DNA from: Bradyrhizobium sp. LLZ17
Lineage (GTDB): Bacteria; Pseudomonadota; Alphaproteobacteria; Rhizobiales; Xanthobacteraceae
Reading direction: 5' to 3'
Assembly (NCBI RefSeq): GCF_041200145.1
Contig: NZ_CP165734.1
Coordinates: 1,178,001 to 1,242,000, forward strand
Length of the DNA: 64,000 nucleotides
Below the pieces are notes generated by a model. That model saw only the letters and a list, made by a program, of their open reading frames with translations. It searched no databases and was not told the origin of the DNA. The position numbers and the translations under genes are program-made. Below are positions 30,417 through 38,742 of the stretch, piece by piece; position 1 is the stretch's first letter; each line of letters opens with the position of its first letter.

Positions 30417-31571
30417 ATGAGCCCGTCGCCCAAAAGCGCTCCGTCCGCGCTGCGTTACCGGCTTGCCCCTGATGCGGCCGCCAAGGCTGCGATGGAGGCG
30501 ACGTTCCAGGCCTATGACCGCATGATGGAGATCCTCGACGAGGTCGCGCGCAGCCATAACGTCGGCTCCAACGTCGTCCTGCTGCATGCCTATGCCTATG
30601 AGCCGATCCGCAAACAAACCGCGCTGCCGTCACGGCTGGTGACGCTGGGCTTGCGCGATCGTGCCGACTATCGCGCGGCGGCCGGCCGCCGGCTGCCGCT
30701 CGACGACAAGCTCGCCAAGATCAAGGGCCCCGCCACCATTTCGATTGCGACCGTGCAAGGGCGCTTCAGCGTGCCGTTCGACTATGCCGGCTACGCCGAC
30801 GGCTGGGGGCAAAGCGCGCCCGCGCACCTGATCCGCACCGACGAGGGTTTCGAGATTCACTACGGCGTCACGCCGAACAGCCTGCCAGAGGAGGAGAACG
30901 CCATGGATACCATCGCTGCCGCTCCCGAAAACTTCCTGTCCCGAGTCGGACGCCTGATCGCCGGGATCGCCTATGATGCGATCGAGCAGGCGGAGGGCAA
31001 GAACAAGCTCGGCGTGGTCGGACAGGCCATCCGCGAGATCGAGCGTGCCGAGGCCGAGGCACGCGACGCGCTCGCGGCTGCGCGCGCCGAAGAATACCGG
31101 CTCAACGCCAGGCGCACCGAAATCGAGCGCGAGATGACGGATCTCGCACCGAAGATCGAAGCTGCGATCGCCGATAGCCGCGACGATCTCGCGCGCGCCG
31201 GCATCGCGCGGCAGATGGACCTGGAGGCGCAGTTCGAGGTGCTTTCGCGCGCCATCGACGAGAACAACGAGAAGATCGAGCAATGCATCACCTCGCTGCG
31301 CGCCGTGCTCTCGGCGCTGCAGGACGCCGAGCAGCGCCGGGCCGATCTCGCAAAGAGCGAGGCGGCCGCGAGCCATCAGGCATCCGGGTCGCCCCGGAAA
31401 CCGGGCGGCGCTTCGGCTGCGGCGAAGGCGCTGCGTGCCGGCAGGGCGGTGGCCCGCGCCACCGGCGTTCCGGCAACAATCCCGTTTTCAAGCGACATCG
31501 ACGAGCTCAGCACGTTGCATCGCGACAAGGAGATTGCAGCGCGGCTGGCGCGATTGAAGTCGCGCTCCTGA
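30417..31571 (+). CDS. Two-part protein: TnpB-N-terminus-like domain joined to a PspA-like coiled coil
   Basis: A 384-residue frame. Residues 1-160 resemble the N-terminal wedge/recognition half of TnpB proteins: LRYRLAPDAAAKAAMEATFQ, LLHAYAYEPIRKQTALPSRL, LDDKLAKIKGPATISIATVQ and GRFSVPFDYAGY. No RuvC nuclease part follows. Instead, residues 163-330 form a long coiled coil with an amphipathic start (MDTIAAAPENFLSRVGRLIA) and EGKNKLGVVGQAIREIERAE, like PspA/IM30 membrane-stress proteins. An ATG at 30903 with an ideal GAGGAGGAG ribosome site 6 bases upstream could produce the PspA-like part alone (222 residues), so the locus may encode two products. The TnpB likeness was seen by eye only and needs a profile search. 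It leads an operon with YqiJ and YqiK homologues. Confidence 0.65.
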   Translation: MSPSPKSAPSALRYRLAPDAAAKAAMEATFQAYDRMMEILDEVARSHNVGSNVVLLHAYAYEPIRKQTALPSRLVTLGLRDRADYRAAAGRRLPLDDKLAKIKGPATISIATVQGRFSVPFDYAGYADGWGQSAPAHLIRTDEGFEIHYGVTPNSLPEEENAMDTIAAAPENFLSRVGRLIAGIAYDAIEQAEGKNKLGVVGQAIREIERAEAEARDALAAARAEEYRLNARRTEIEREMTDLAPKIEAAIADSRDDLARAGIARQMDLEAQFEVLSRAIDENNEKIEQCITSLRAVLSALQDAEQRRADLAKSEAAASHQASGSPRKPGGASAAAKALRAGRAVARATGVPATIPFSSDIDELSTLHRDKEIAARLARLKSRS

Positions 31572-31581
31572 GTCATGTGTC

Positions 31582-32247
31582 ATGAGCACATTGCTCGAAC
31601 ACGTCATGGCGCCGGAGGTCAGGCCGTTCGCAATCGCGGCGGCGATGATCGTCATCGTCGGCTCCGTCGAGGTGGTCTCGATGCTGGTCGGGGCCTCGTT
31701 GAGCGAGATGCTCGGCACCAGCATCGATTTCGGTCACCCCAGCGACAACGGAATCATCAACGCCATTTCCTGGATCAATGTCGGTGGCGTGCCGCTGCTG
31801 ATCTTCCTATTGCTGCTGCTCGGCGCCTTCTCGATCACCGGCTTCCTGATCCAGGACGTCGCGCGGATGGTCGCCGGTCCGTTGCCGGCAAGCATCGCCT
31901 CGGTCGGGGCGGTCGTCGTCTCGGTTCCGCTGGTCCGCGTCGCCAGCGGCGCCATCGCACGGGTCATTCCCAAGGATGAGAGTTACGCCGTCAGTCTCGG
32001 CGACCTCGTGGGTCGTGTCGGCGAGGTCGTCATCGGCCCGCTCGACCAGGGCCCGCCGGGCCGGGTCAGCGTCGCCGACGTCCACGGCAACAGGCACTTC
32101 GTCTGGGCGGTCGCAGCGCCCGCCTCCGGCCCATTGCCGCAGGGAACCCTGGTCCTGCTCGTCGATCGCGCCGGCACCCTCTTCGTGGCGGTCAAGGCCG
32201 GCGATGAACTCAAACCATCGAACCCTTCTCTAACAAGCCGATTCTAA
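31582..32247 (+). CDS. yqiJ: YqiJ-like inner-membrane protein with NfeD-type OB-fold
   Basis: A 221-residue protein, 10 bases after the PspA-like gene. Three hydrophobic stretches (AIAAAMIVIVGSVEVVSMLV, VPLLIFLLLLLGAFSITGF and ASIASVGAVVVSVPLVRVA) precede a soluble C-terminal beta domain (LVGRVGEVVIGPLDQGPPGR, then VWAVAAPASGPLPQGTLVLL). This is the layout of YqiJ/YuaF proteins, the usual partners of bacterial flotillins. The OB-fold part is thought to contact the flotillin or other proteins. The gene is intact and clearly in one operon with the following gene. Confidence 0.82.
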   Translation: MSTLLEHVMAPEVRPFAIAAAMIVIVGSVEVVSMLVGASLSEMLGTSIDFGHPSDNGIINAISWINVGGVPLLIFLLLLLGAFSITGFLIQDVARMVAGPLPASIASVGAVVVSVPLVRVASGAIARVIPKDESYAVSLGDLVGRVGEVVIGPLDQGPPGRVSVADVHGNRHFVWAVAAPASGPLPQGTLVLLVDRAGTLFVAVKAGDELKPSNPSLTSRF

Positions 32248-32277
32248 GTCGCCAGCAAATCATTATCGGAGAAAATC

Positions 32278-33984
32278 ATGTTCGACATCGCAGTCCCGGC
32301 CATGATCGGCGTCGCGCTGATCCTCGTTCTGGGCATCGTCTTCACCGTCCTCTACAAACGCGCCACGCGCGACGAGGCCTTTGTGCGCACCGGCCTCGGC
32401 GGCAAAAAGGTGGTGCTCGACGGCGGCGCCATGATCCTGCCGATCTTCCATTCCTATGCCAGCGTCAACCTGAAGACGCTGCGGCTCACCGTCGAGCGCA
32501 AGGAGCGGGAATCCCTGATCACCAAGGACCGCCTCCGCGTTGACATCGTCGCCGAGTTCTACGTGCGCGTCCGTCCCGATGATGAGAGCATTGCGCTCGC
32601 GAGCCAGACGCTGGGTGCGCTGACGAACGACGCCGAAGCCCTGCGCAACCAGGTCGAGGCAAAATTCGTCGATGGCCTGCGCTCGGTGGCGGCCACCATG
32701 ACCATTCTGGAACTTCAGGAAAAGCGCAGCGATTTCGTCAAGCATGTGCAGGCGACCGTGGAGTCCGACGTGAAATCTAACGGTCTCGAGCTTGAATCGG
32801 TGTCCCTGACCAAGCTCGACCAGACGGATGTGAAGTTCTTCAATCCCGAGAACTTCTTCGACGCCGAAGGCCTCACCCAGCTGAAAACCGTCACCGAGAC
32901 CCGCCGGCGCGACCGCAACTCGATCGTGCGCGACAATGAGGTGGCGATTGCGCAGAAAGACCTCGAAGCACGGCAGCAGACCCTGACCATCGAGCGCACC
33001 AAGAAAGAGGCCGAGCTCTCGCAGGAGCGCGACATCGCCAACAAGACCGCGAGCACCCGCGCCGAAGTCGCGACCGCGACGCAGACCGCCCGTCTCACCG
33101 AGGAGAACGCCCGCATCGACACCGATCGCGCGGTCGCCGAGAAGGAGGCTGGGGCCAAGCAAGTCAAGGAAACCGCCGTCATCGAATCGGATCTGGCGAT
33201 CAACAAGCGCAAGACCGACGCGCAGCGCGAGATCCAGATCGCGACCCAGGAGAACGAGATCCAGATCGCCTCCAAGAGCAAGCAGACCTCGGAAGCCGTC
33301 GCGCAAGCCAAGACGGCGGAAGCGGTTGCCGTCTCCGCGGAAGAAAAGGTCGTGACCGCTCGTGCCGTCGAGGTCGCCGACCGTGCCCGTCTCACCCAGG
33401 TGCTCGCGGCGAGGACCGAGGCCGAGCGCAAGTCGACCGAGGTGATCGTCGCGGCCGAAGCCGAGAAGAAGGCGGCGCTCGATCGGGCCGAGGCCACCAA
33501 GACGCTCGCGACCGCGGAAGCGGAGTCCAACAAGATCAAGGCAGTCGGCGTCAGGAACATCGGCGAGGCCGAGGCTGCCATCATCACGCTCAAGAACGAG
33601 GCCCAGAACAAGCTCGGTCCCAACGTGATCGATTTCGAGCTCGCCAAGAAGCGGATCGAGACCATGCCCTTGGCGCTGGCCGAGATGGTCAAGCCGATCG
33701 GCAACCTCAAGGACGTCCGCATCCTGCACACCGGCAGCGCGTTCGGCGGTGGAGGGCCCGGCGCCGGCAATGTCGGGTTTGGTGAAGGACTCGCCGGCGA
33801 ACTCCTCAAGGTGCACGCGCTGCGTCCGATGATCGACGAGATCCTGCGCCAGGGCGGGTTTGCCCCCGGCGACGATCCCGTGAAGGCGCTGGTTGGCGCC
33901 GTCACCGGCAAAGCCAACGGCGCCGTCGTAACGCCCCCGGTCGTGCCAGCTCCGGAGAAAACAAACGGCGCCGACTTATTATGA
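32278..33984 (+). CDS. yqiK: Flotillin-like protein YqiK
   Basis: A 568-residue flotillin. It starts with a hydrophobic anchor (IAVPAMIGVALILVLGIVFT) and an SPFH/band-7 domain (residues about 30-230; GGKKVVLDGGAMILPIFHSY, KRSDFVKHVQATVESDVKSN). Alternating charged coiled coils with repeated EAT/AEK units (residues about 230-470) and a Gly-rich tail (SAFGGGGPGAGNVGFGEG) follow. Such proteins assemble oligomers in ordered membrane patches. The order PspA-like, YqiJ, YqiK indicates a membrane-stress operon. No frameshift is seen across 1.7 kb. Confidence 0.9.
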   Translation: MFDIAVPAMIGVALILVLGIVFTVLYKRATRDEAFVRTGLGGKKVVLDGGAMILPIFHSYASVNLKTLRLTVERKERESLITKDRLRVDIVAEFYVRVRPDDESIALASQTLGALTNDAEALRNQVEAKFVDGLRSVAATMTILELQEKRSDFVKHVQATVESDVKSNGLELESVSLTKLDQTDVKFFNPENFFDAEGLTQLKTVTETRRRDRNSIVRDNEVAIAQKDLEARQQTLTIERTKKEAELSQERDIANKTASTRAEVATATQTARLTEENARIDTDRAVAEKEAGAKQVKETAVIESDLAINKRKTDAQREIQIATQENEIQIASKSKQTSEAVAQAKTAEAVAVSAEEKVVTARAVEVADRARLTQVLAARTEAERKSTEVIVAAEAEKKAALDRAEATKTLATAEAESNKIKAVGVRNIGEAEAAIITLKNEAQNKLGPNVIDFELAKKRIETMPLALAEMVKPIGNLKDVRILHTGSAFGGGGPGAGNVGFGEGLAGELLKVHALRPMIDEILRQGGFAPGDDPVKALVGAVTGKANGAVVTPPVVPAPEKTNGADLL

Positions 33985-34193
33985 GTGCTCGTTCGTTGCA
34001 GCCGTGAATGGAATCGCCAGGAAACAAGACGCGCGCGTCTCGCGTCGCGCACGTCTTCGGAGTGCTGGTCTATTGGGTGTTGAACCTTTCGATCGCAACC
34101 CGGACGAATGTTTCAGGCAACATCATTAGTTGCCGCGGCGCCTGTGCCGATCGACCTCGGGCGTCGAAGCCGTTTTCAATCGGGGAAATTCAT

Positions 34194-34562
34194 ATGAAAT
34201 ATTTTCTGTCTGCAATGATCGCCATCGGTTTTTCGATGGCCGCCGCGCCGTCCTTTGCCGCCGATGCCCGCAACGTCTCGGTCGTCAACGAGACCGGCTA
34301 TGCCATCAAATTTCTCGGCTTCAACGGGCCGGACGACGGCATGGACGAGTGGGACAATGAACTGGACAAGGTGCTCCAGAACCAGGCGACCACCTATGTC
34401 GAATTCGACGATGATGATGAGGGATGTGTCTGGAACGTCCGTGTCGACTGGCAGAATTACAATGAATCGGTGCTGTGGAAGAACGTCAACCTCTGCAAGT
34501 TCAACGTGCTGAGGCTGCGTTACGACTCCGGCACCAAGACCACGTCCTTCATCGCCGAGTAA
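34194..34562 (+). CDS. Small secreted protein of unknown function
   Basis: A 122-residue protein that starts at ATG 34194, preceded by a GGGGA ribosome site; the long upstream frame is not coding. A signal peptide (MKYFLSAMIAIGFSMAAAPS then FAADARN) is followed by SVVNETGYAIKFLGFNGPDD, an acidic loop VEFDDDDEGCVWNVRVDWQ and a second Cys in NLCKFNVLRL. The two cysteines probably form a disulfide. The beta-rich pattern recalls small periplasmic or extracellular domains, but I do not recognise the family. It may belong to the flotillin operon by proximity. Confidence 0.65.
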   Translation: MKYFLSAMIAIGFSMAAAPSFAADARNVSVVNETGYAIKFLGFNGPDDGMDEWDNELDKVLQNQATTYVEFDDDDEGCVWNVRVDWQNYNESVLWKNVNLCKFNVLRLRYDSGTKTTSFIAE

Positions 34563-34697
34563 TCTTGCCTTCGGCGGCCGGGAGGAGGGGCCGCACAGGC
34601 CCTTCCTCGATGCGCTGCGTAAGATGACGAATTCGTCCTTTGCAAGCGCAAGCGGCTTTGTTATACGCAGCCGCGCGCGAACGACTGGTTCGCCTTT

Positions 34698-34772
34698 TCC
34701 TCGGTAGCTCAGCGGTAGAGCATCCGACTGTTAATCGGATGGTCGCTGGTTCGAATCCAGCCCGGGGAGCCA
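34698..34772 (+). tRNA. tRNA-Asn (anticodon GTT)
   Basis: A 75-base cloverleaf: the acceptor TCCTCGG pairs with CCGGGGA, the discriminator is G, and CCA ends at 34772. The anticodon stem CCGA/TCGG encloses CTGTTAA with GTT at 34730-34732, and the T arm is GCTGG-TTCGAAT-CCAGC. Confidence 0.95.
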
Positions 34773-34948
34773 AATTTCACCGCATATTCAGCGACTTATC
34801 TCGAGATTCTGATCTGGCGCGTGATCTCGTTGCGGCAGAGTCTCAATTGAATGTGTGCGGTATCAGAGAGCATGCCGCTGCTGGGACGCCAAATCGACTC
34901 AATTCAAATCGAGCTTCCAAGGGCCGGGCCTTTACGGAGCTGATTCCC

Positions 34949-35128
34949 ATGCGAGACATCCAGGTCGACCGTTCCCAGCGGGCCCCTTCGTTTCTGCCGG
35001 CCGACATTCCCGAACTCAGCGACGATGAGTGCCTGGCGCGGCTCGCGCGAGCGGTTGAGACACCCGAATCGGCGCGGCTGGACGAGGTCGCTGCGTTGAT
35101 CGGCCGCCTTGCGGTCGCGATCGAATAG
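34949..35128 (+). CDS. Small hypothetical protein
   Basis: A 59-residue frame from ATG 34949 with an ACGGAGC ribosome site about 12 bases upstream. It begins MRDIQVDRSQRAPSFLPADI and continues with DDECLARLARAVETPES and a helical end AALIGRLAVAIE. The acidic/helical pattern and codon use look like a genuine small gene. No function can be assigned. Confidence 0.45.
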   Translation: MRDIQVDRSQRAPSFLPADIPELSDDECLARLARAVETPESARLDEVAALIGRLAVAIE

Positions 35129-35217
35129 GCCGGCTCGCTTCCGCTGCCGTAAACCGAGCGTTCTGCAGGCGACCCGGCCAACGGACGTGTTGCGTTTTCG
35201 CGGAGCCTGCTCCAAAG

Positions 35218-35928
35218 ATGCCGCAACTTTCGTTCGCGGCGTCGGCCGCATTGCAGGATCCGCAAATGTCCGGTTTCGCGACCGCGCGCCAGAAAATGGT
35301 CGATGGCCAGGTGCGCACCTCTGATGTCACCGATCGTCGCATCCTTGATGCCATGCTGATGGTTCCGCGCGAGGCGTTCGTTCCGGCGAGCAGGCAGGCT
35401 TTGGCCTATCTCGATCTCGATCTCGACGTGAGCGAAGGGGCCGCCAAGCGGTACCTCATCAAGCCGGCGCTGACGGGGAAGCTGCTCCAGGCCGCGGAGA
35501 TCGGCGAGAGCGACAACGTGCTGGTGGTCGGCTGCGCCACCGGCTACCTCGCGGCGCTGACCGCGAAGCTTGCGCGTCAGGTCACTGCGACGGAATGCGA
35601 ATCGGCTCTGGCCGTGAAGGCCAAGGACGCCTGTGCCGCGATCGGGCTCACCAACGTGACCTGCAAGGCCGCCGCCTGCGCGGATGGGGACGCGGCTGCC
35701 GCTCCCTATGATGTGATCATCCTCAACGGCGCCACTGAGGTGATGCCGGACGGGTTGTTCGGCCAGCTCAGGGAGGGCGGTCGCCTGGTGGGGGTCTCTG
35801 CCGAATCCAGGCCGTCGCGGGCCATGGTCGTGACCCGTTCCCACGGCGAATTCGGTTATCGGCCGCTGTTCGATGCCGCCGCCCCGGTGCTTCCCGGCCT
35901 CGAACGGGCCGCCGCCTTCGTCTTCTGA
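35218..35928 (+). CDS. pcm: Protein-L-isoaspartate O-methyltransferase family protein
   Basis: A 236-residue SAM-dependent methyltransferase of the Pcm family, which repairs damaged L-isoaspartyl residues. The conserved core begins near residue 17 (MSGFATARQKMVDGQVRTSD, then MVPREAFVPASRQALAYLDL). SAM motif I is NVLVVGCATGYLAALTAKLA and later DVIILNGATEV. It is more divergent than classical Pcm, lacking some active-site residues I would expect, so the substrate may differ. This gene sits immediately upstream of tolC, a frequent pairing in alphaproteobacteria. Confidence 0.8.
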   Translation: MPQLSFAASAALQDPQMSGFATARQKMVDGQVRTSDVTDRRILDAMLMVPREAFVPASRQALAYLDLDLDVSEGAAKRYLIKPALTGKLLQAAEIGESDNVLVVGCATGYLAALTAKLARQVTATECESALAVKAKDACAAIGLTNVTCKAAACADGDAAAAPYDVIILNGATEVMPDGLFGQLREGGRLVGVSAESRPSRAMVVTRSHGEFGYRPLFDAAAPVLPGLERAAAFVF

Positions 35929-36114
35929 CGGCCCAAAGCCTGTAAAATCCCGTTCTGAATCATTAGTGTGGCCGGGATGCTGCACGTGAAGAGTTTCCGC
36001 TGGGAACTACCGCCAGGTGGTTCCGTCGCGCTTAACCGCGTCCTATGTTGCTGCGGGGTAACGACTCCACTCGGATACGGTAACCAGGCTCGCGGGCACG
36101 AGCCTGACGTGAGA

Positions 36115-37523
36115 ATGAACGGAATTTCAGGGATGCATGGGGTGAAGCTCTTCACCGGAGTTGCGGTTTCGGTCCTGCTGACGGCGCTTGCCGGGCCGGC
36201 GCCTGCCTTGGCGGACACGATCGAGGCTGCGCTGGTGCGCGCCTACCAAAACAATCCGCAGCTCAACGCACAGCGCGCCCAAGCGCGCTCGACCGACGAG
36301 AACGTGCCTCAGGCCTTGTCGGGCTATCGCCCCAAGGTCAATCTGAGCCTCGCCACCGGGTATCAGTATCAGGACATCCAACAGGTGCAGAAGGGCCCGA
36401 CGATCCATACCGACCCGCCCCTTCAGCCCAACAGCGCCAGCCTGACCGTCAACCAGACGCTCTACAACGGCAATCAGACCGCCAACAGGACGCGTGCGGC
36501 GGAGAGCCAGGTCTCGGGGTCGCGCGAGGCGTTGCGTGTGCTCGAGCAGACAGTCCTGCTGCAGGCCGCCACGACCTACATGGACTACCTGCGCGATTCG
36601 GCAACTCTCGAGGTTCAGCGCAGCAACGTGCGCGTGCTCGAACAGACGCTCAAGCAAACGCGGGATCGGTTCAATGTGGGCGAGGTCACGCGCACCGACG
36701 TCGCACAATCCGAAGCGCAGCTCGCTGCCGGCAGGACGCAAGCGCTCACCGCCGAATCAGAATCTGACGACGACGCGCGCGAACTTCCGCAGGATCATCG
36801 GCAACGAGCCGGGGAACCTTGCCCCGGGCTCGCCGGTCGATCGCTTCCTGCCAGGCTCGATCGCCTCCGCGGTCAGTCTGAGCCTGGTGGAGAACCCGAA
36901 CGTCACCGCTGCGATGTACGGCATCGACGTCAACTATCTCCAGGTCAAGATCAACGAAGGCGCGCTGCTGCCGACGGTCTCGCTCCAGGCTGCCGTCACT
37001 ACGTCCTATCAGCAGACGCTGACGGTCTTCAGAACGAACACGGCTTCGGCCATCGCGACGGCCTCCGTGCCGATCTACCAGGGCGGTGCAGAATATTCGC
37101 TCATCCGCCAATCGAAGAGAATCTGGCGCAGCAGCGCCTGAACCTTGAGACCACCCGCGACCAGACCCGCGCCAACGTCGTCCAGGCCTGGGGTCAATTG
37201 GAAGCCGGCAAGGCGCAGGTGCAGTCCGCGCAGGCGCAGGTCACGGCGTCGAGATCGCGCTCAACGGCGTCCGCGAAGAGGCCAAGGCCGGACAGCGCAC
37301 CACCCTCGACGTCCTCAATGCCCAGCAGGCGCTGGTCAACGCGCGCGTTGCCCTCGTCACCGCGCAGCACGATCGTGTGGTTGCATCCTATTCCGTGCTC
37401 AGTGCAGTCGGCCGTCTCGCACCGCAGGTGCTCGGTCTTTCGACCACGGTCTACGATCCCAGCGTGCATTACCAGCAGGTCCGCGACAGCTGGGCCGGTG
37501 TGCGCACGCCGGACGGACGCTGA
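36115..37523 (+). CDS. tolC: TolC family outer-membrane channel (three frameshifts in this sequence)
   Basis: A trimeric outer-membrane channel for type I secretion and efflux, about 469 residues. The reading frame breaks three times: an extra base near 36758, a missing one near 37116 and a missing one near 37246; correcting them leaves one open frame to the TGA at 37521-37523. A signal peptide (VSVLLTALAGPAPALADT) is followed by IEAALVRAYQNNPQLNAQRA, QTLYNGNQTANRTRAAESQV, RFNVGEVTRTDVAQSEAQLA, and later QRLNLETTRDQTRANVVQAW. Start codons at 36115 and 36133 are both possible. Three shifts in one conserved gene point to poor local sequence quality. Confidence 0.85.
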
Positions 37524-37826
37524 TTGCCATAGTTGTCCGGTCGACCTCGCAAACAGTCGAGGTCGATCGGCGCTTTGCTTGCAATCGTCAAAATCCCTGA
37601 CATAGCCTTGCCGAGACGCTGCGGGTCGATTCGCGTCGCATCCGATGTTGCGTGCGTACTGCTTGAGTGACGGGGAGGGGCGCACCGCCGCACGTTGCGC
37701 CGTGATCTGGGGACAAGTCTGATTGTCACGACGAAAATGTCGGGGCCGACTGTCCGGAACCGGCCAATCCTGCCGTGCTTGGTGTAAAACAACGCATGCG
37801 AGGGCGTTGATGATTTGGAGTCGGAG
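37524..37826. other. Intergenic region between tolC and popZ
   Basis: These 303 bases hold the terminator-like hairpin at 37541-37566 and presumably the popZ promoter. Open frames here are not convincing; nothing else is recognised. Confidence 0.5.
37541..37566 (+). terminator. Terminator-like hairpin after tolC
   Basis: TCGACCTCG (37541-37549) is perfectly mirrored by CGAGGTCGA (37558-37566) with an 8-base loop. It begins 17 bases after the tolC stop. The following sequence has only short T runs, so Rho-independent function is uncertain. Confidence 0.45.
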
Positions 37827-38614
37827 ATGACGCAGCCTGCAAAGGTCACAGAACCCTCCATGGAGGAGATTCTGGCCTCGATCCGGCGCATCATTGCCGA
37901 CGACGAGGCCAAGCCGCCGCCGGCCGAGGCCGCGAAGCCAGCGCCTGCCGCGCCTGCGCCAAAGCCGCAGGCGATGAACGACATTCCACCCTCAAGGTCG
38001 CCCCTGCAGCGAAGCCTGCTGCCGAAAGACCGGCGCCGCCGCCCGCCGCTGCCAAGCCTGTGCCGCCTCCGGAGCCTGCAGCTGCTGAATCCAACAACCA
38101 GGACGATATCGACGCGCTGCTGGCTGGCCTCGACGGCGCCACCGCGGCGCCGGAGGTGCGGGCCCCCGAACCGGAGCCTGAGCCCGAGCCCGAACCGGAC
38201 GTTCTCGAATTGACCGACGAGATGGCGGTCGAGGTTCCCGCGCCGACGCCGTCACCCCCGCCGCCGAGCTTCCGCAAGGTGGAGCCACGGGACGATCTTG
38301 AGTTCGCTGAGCAGCCGGCCGCCCCGCGCCGTGCGCCACCGCCGCCACCGTCGTCTTACGAGCCGGTTGACTACGACGCGCCGCAGTTGCCGCCACAGCA
38401 GCCGATCCTGGCGCAAACGACCGTCTCGGCGGTCGAATCCGCGTTCAATTCGCTCGCCCACACGGTGCTCAGCAGCAATGCACGGACCCTCGAGGATCTG
38501 GTCAAGGAAATGCTGCGCCCGATGCTGAAATCCTGGCTGGACGACAATTTGCCGGGGCTCGTTGAACGCATCGTGAAGGCCGAAATCGAGCGGGTCTCGC
38601 GCGGCGGCAGGTAG
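37827..38614 (+). CDS. popZ: Polar organizing protein PopZ / DUF2497 (one frameshift in this sequence)
   Basis: An alphaproteobacterial pole-organising scaffold of about 262 residues. The N-terminus EPSMEEILASIRRIIADDEA and the C-terminus SLAHTVLSSNARTLEDLVKE, with MLRPMLKSWLDDNLPGLVER, match PopZ at both conserved ends. One base is missing near 37982; restoring it gives an unbroken Pro/Ala/Glu-rich middle. The middle has a repeated EP run near residues 110-125 and is expected to be disordered. PopZ assembles at cell poles and binds chromosome-partition proteins. Confidence 0.88.
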
Positions 38615-38742
38615 GGTGGTCCGTACCGCCCCGGGAAACCCCGCTCCTGTGTCATATTGAGCCTGCCCGCCGGGCCGGAAAGCCCTTTTGCCGCTGAGCT
38701 TTCCGTTGACTTGAACCCCGCGCGCGGCTTTCTACCAGCCCC

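Noticed and set aside
30417..30902. A sigma-54 promoter inside the TnpB-like region that would serve the PspA-like start
   Set aside because: I looked for GG-N10-GC with a TTGC end on the plus strand and found no convincing match.
32263..33816. A minus-strand open frame of 517 codons opposite the flotillin gene
   Set aside because: It mirrors the coiled-coil repeats of yqiK; low-complexity Gly/Leu/Asp content and no start context.
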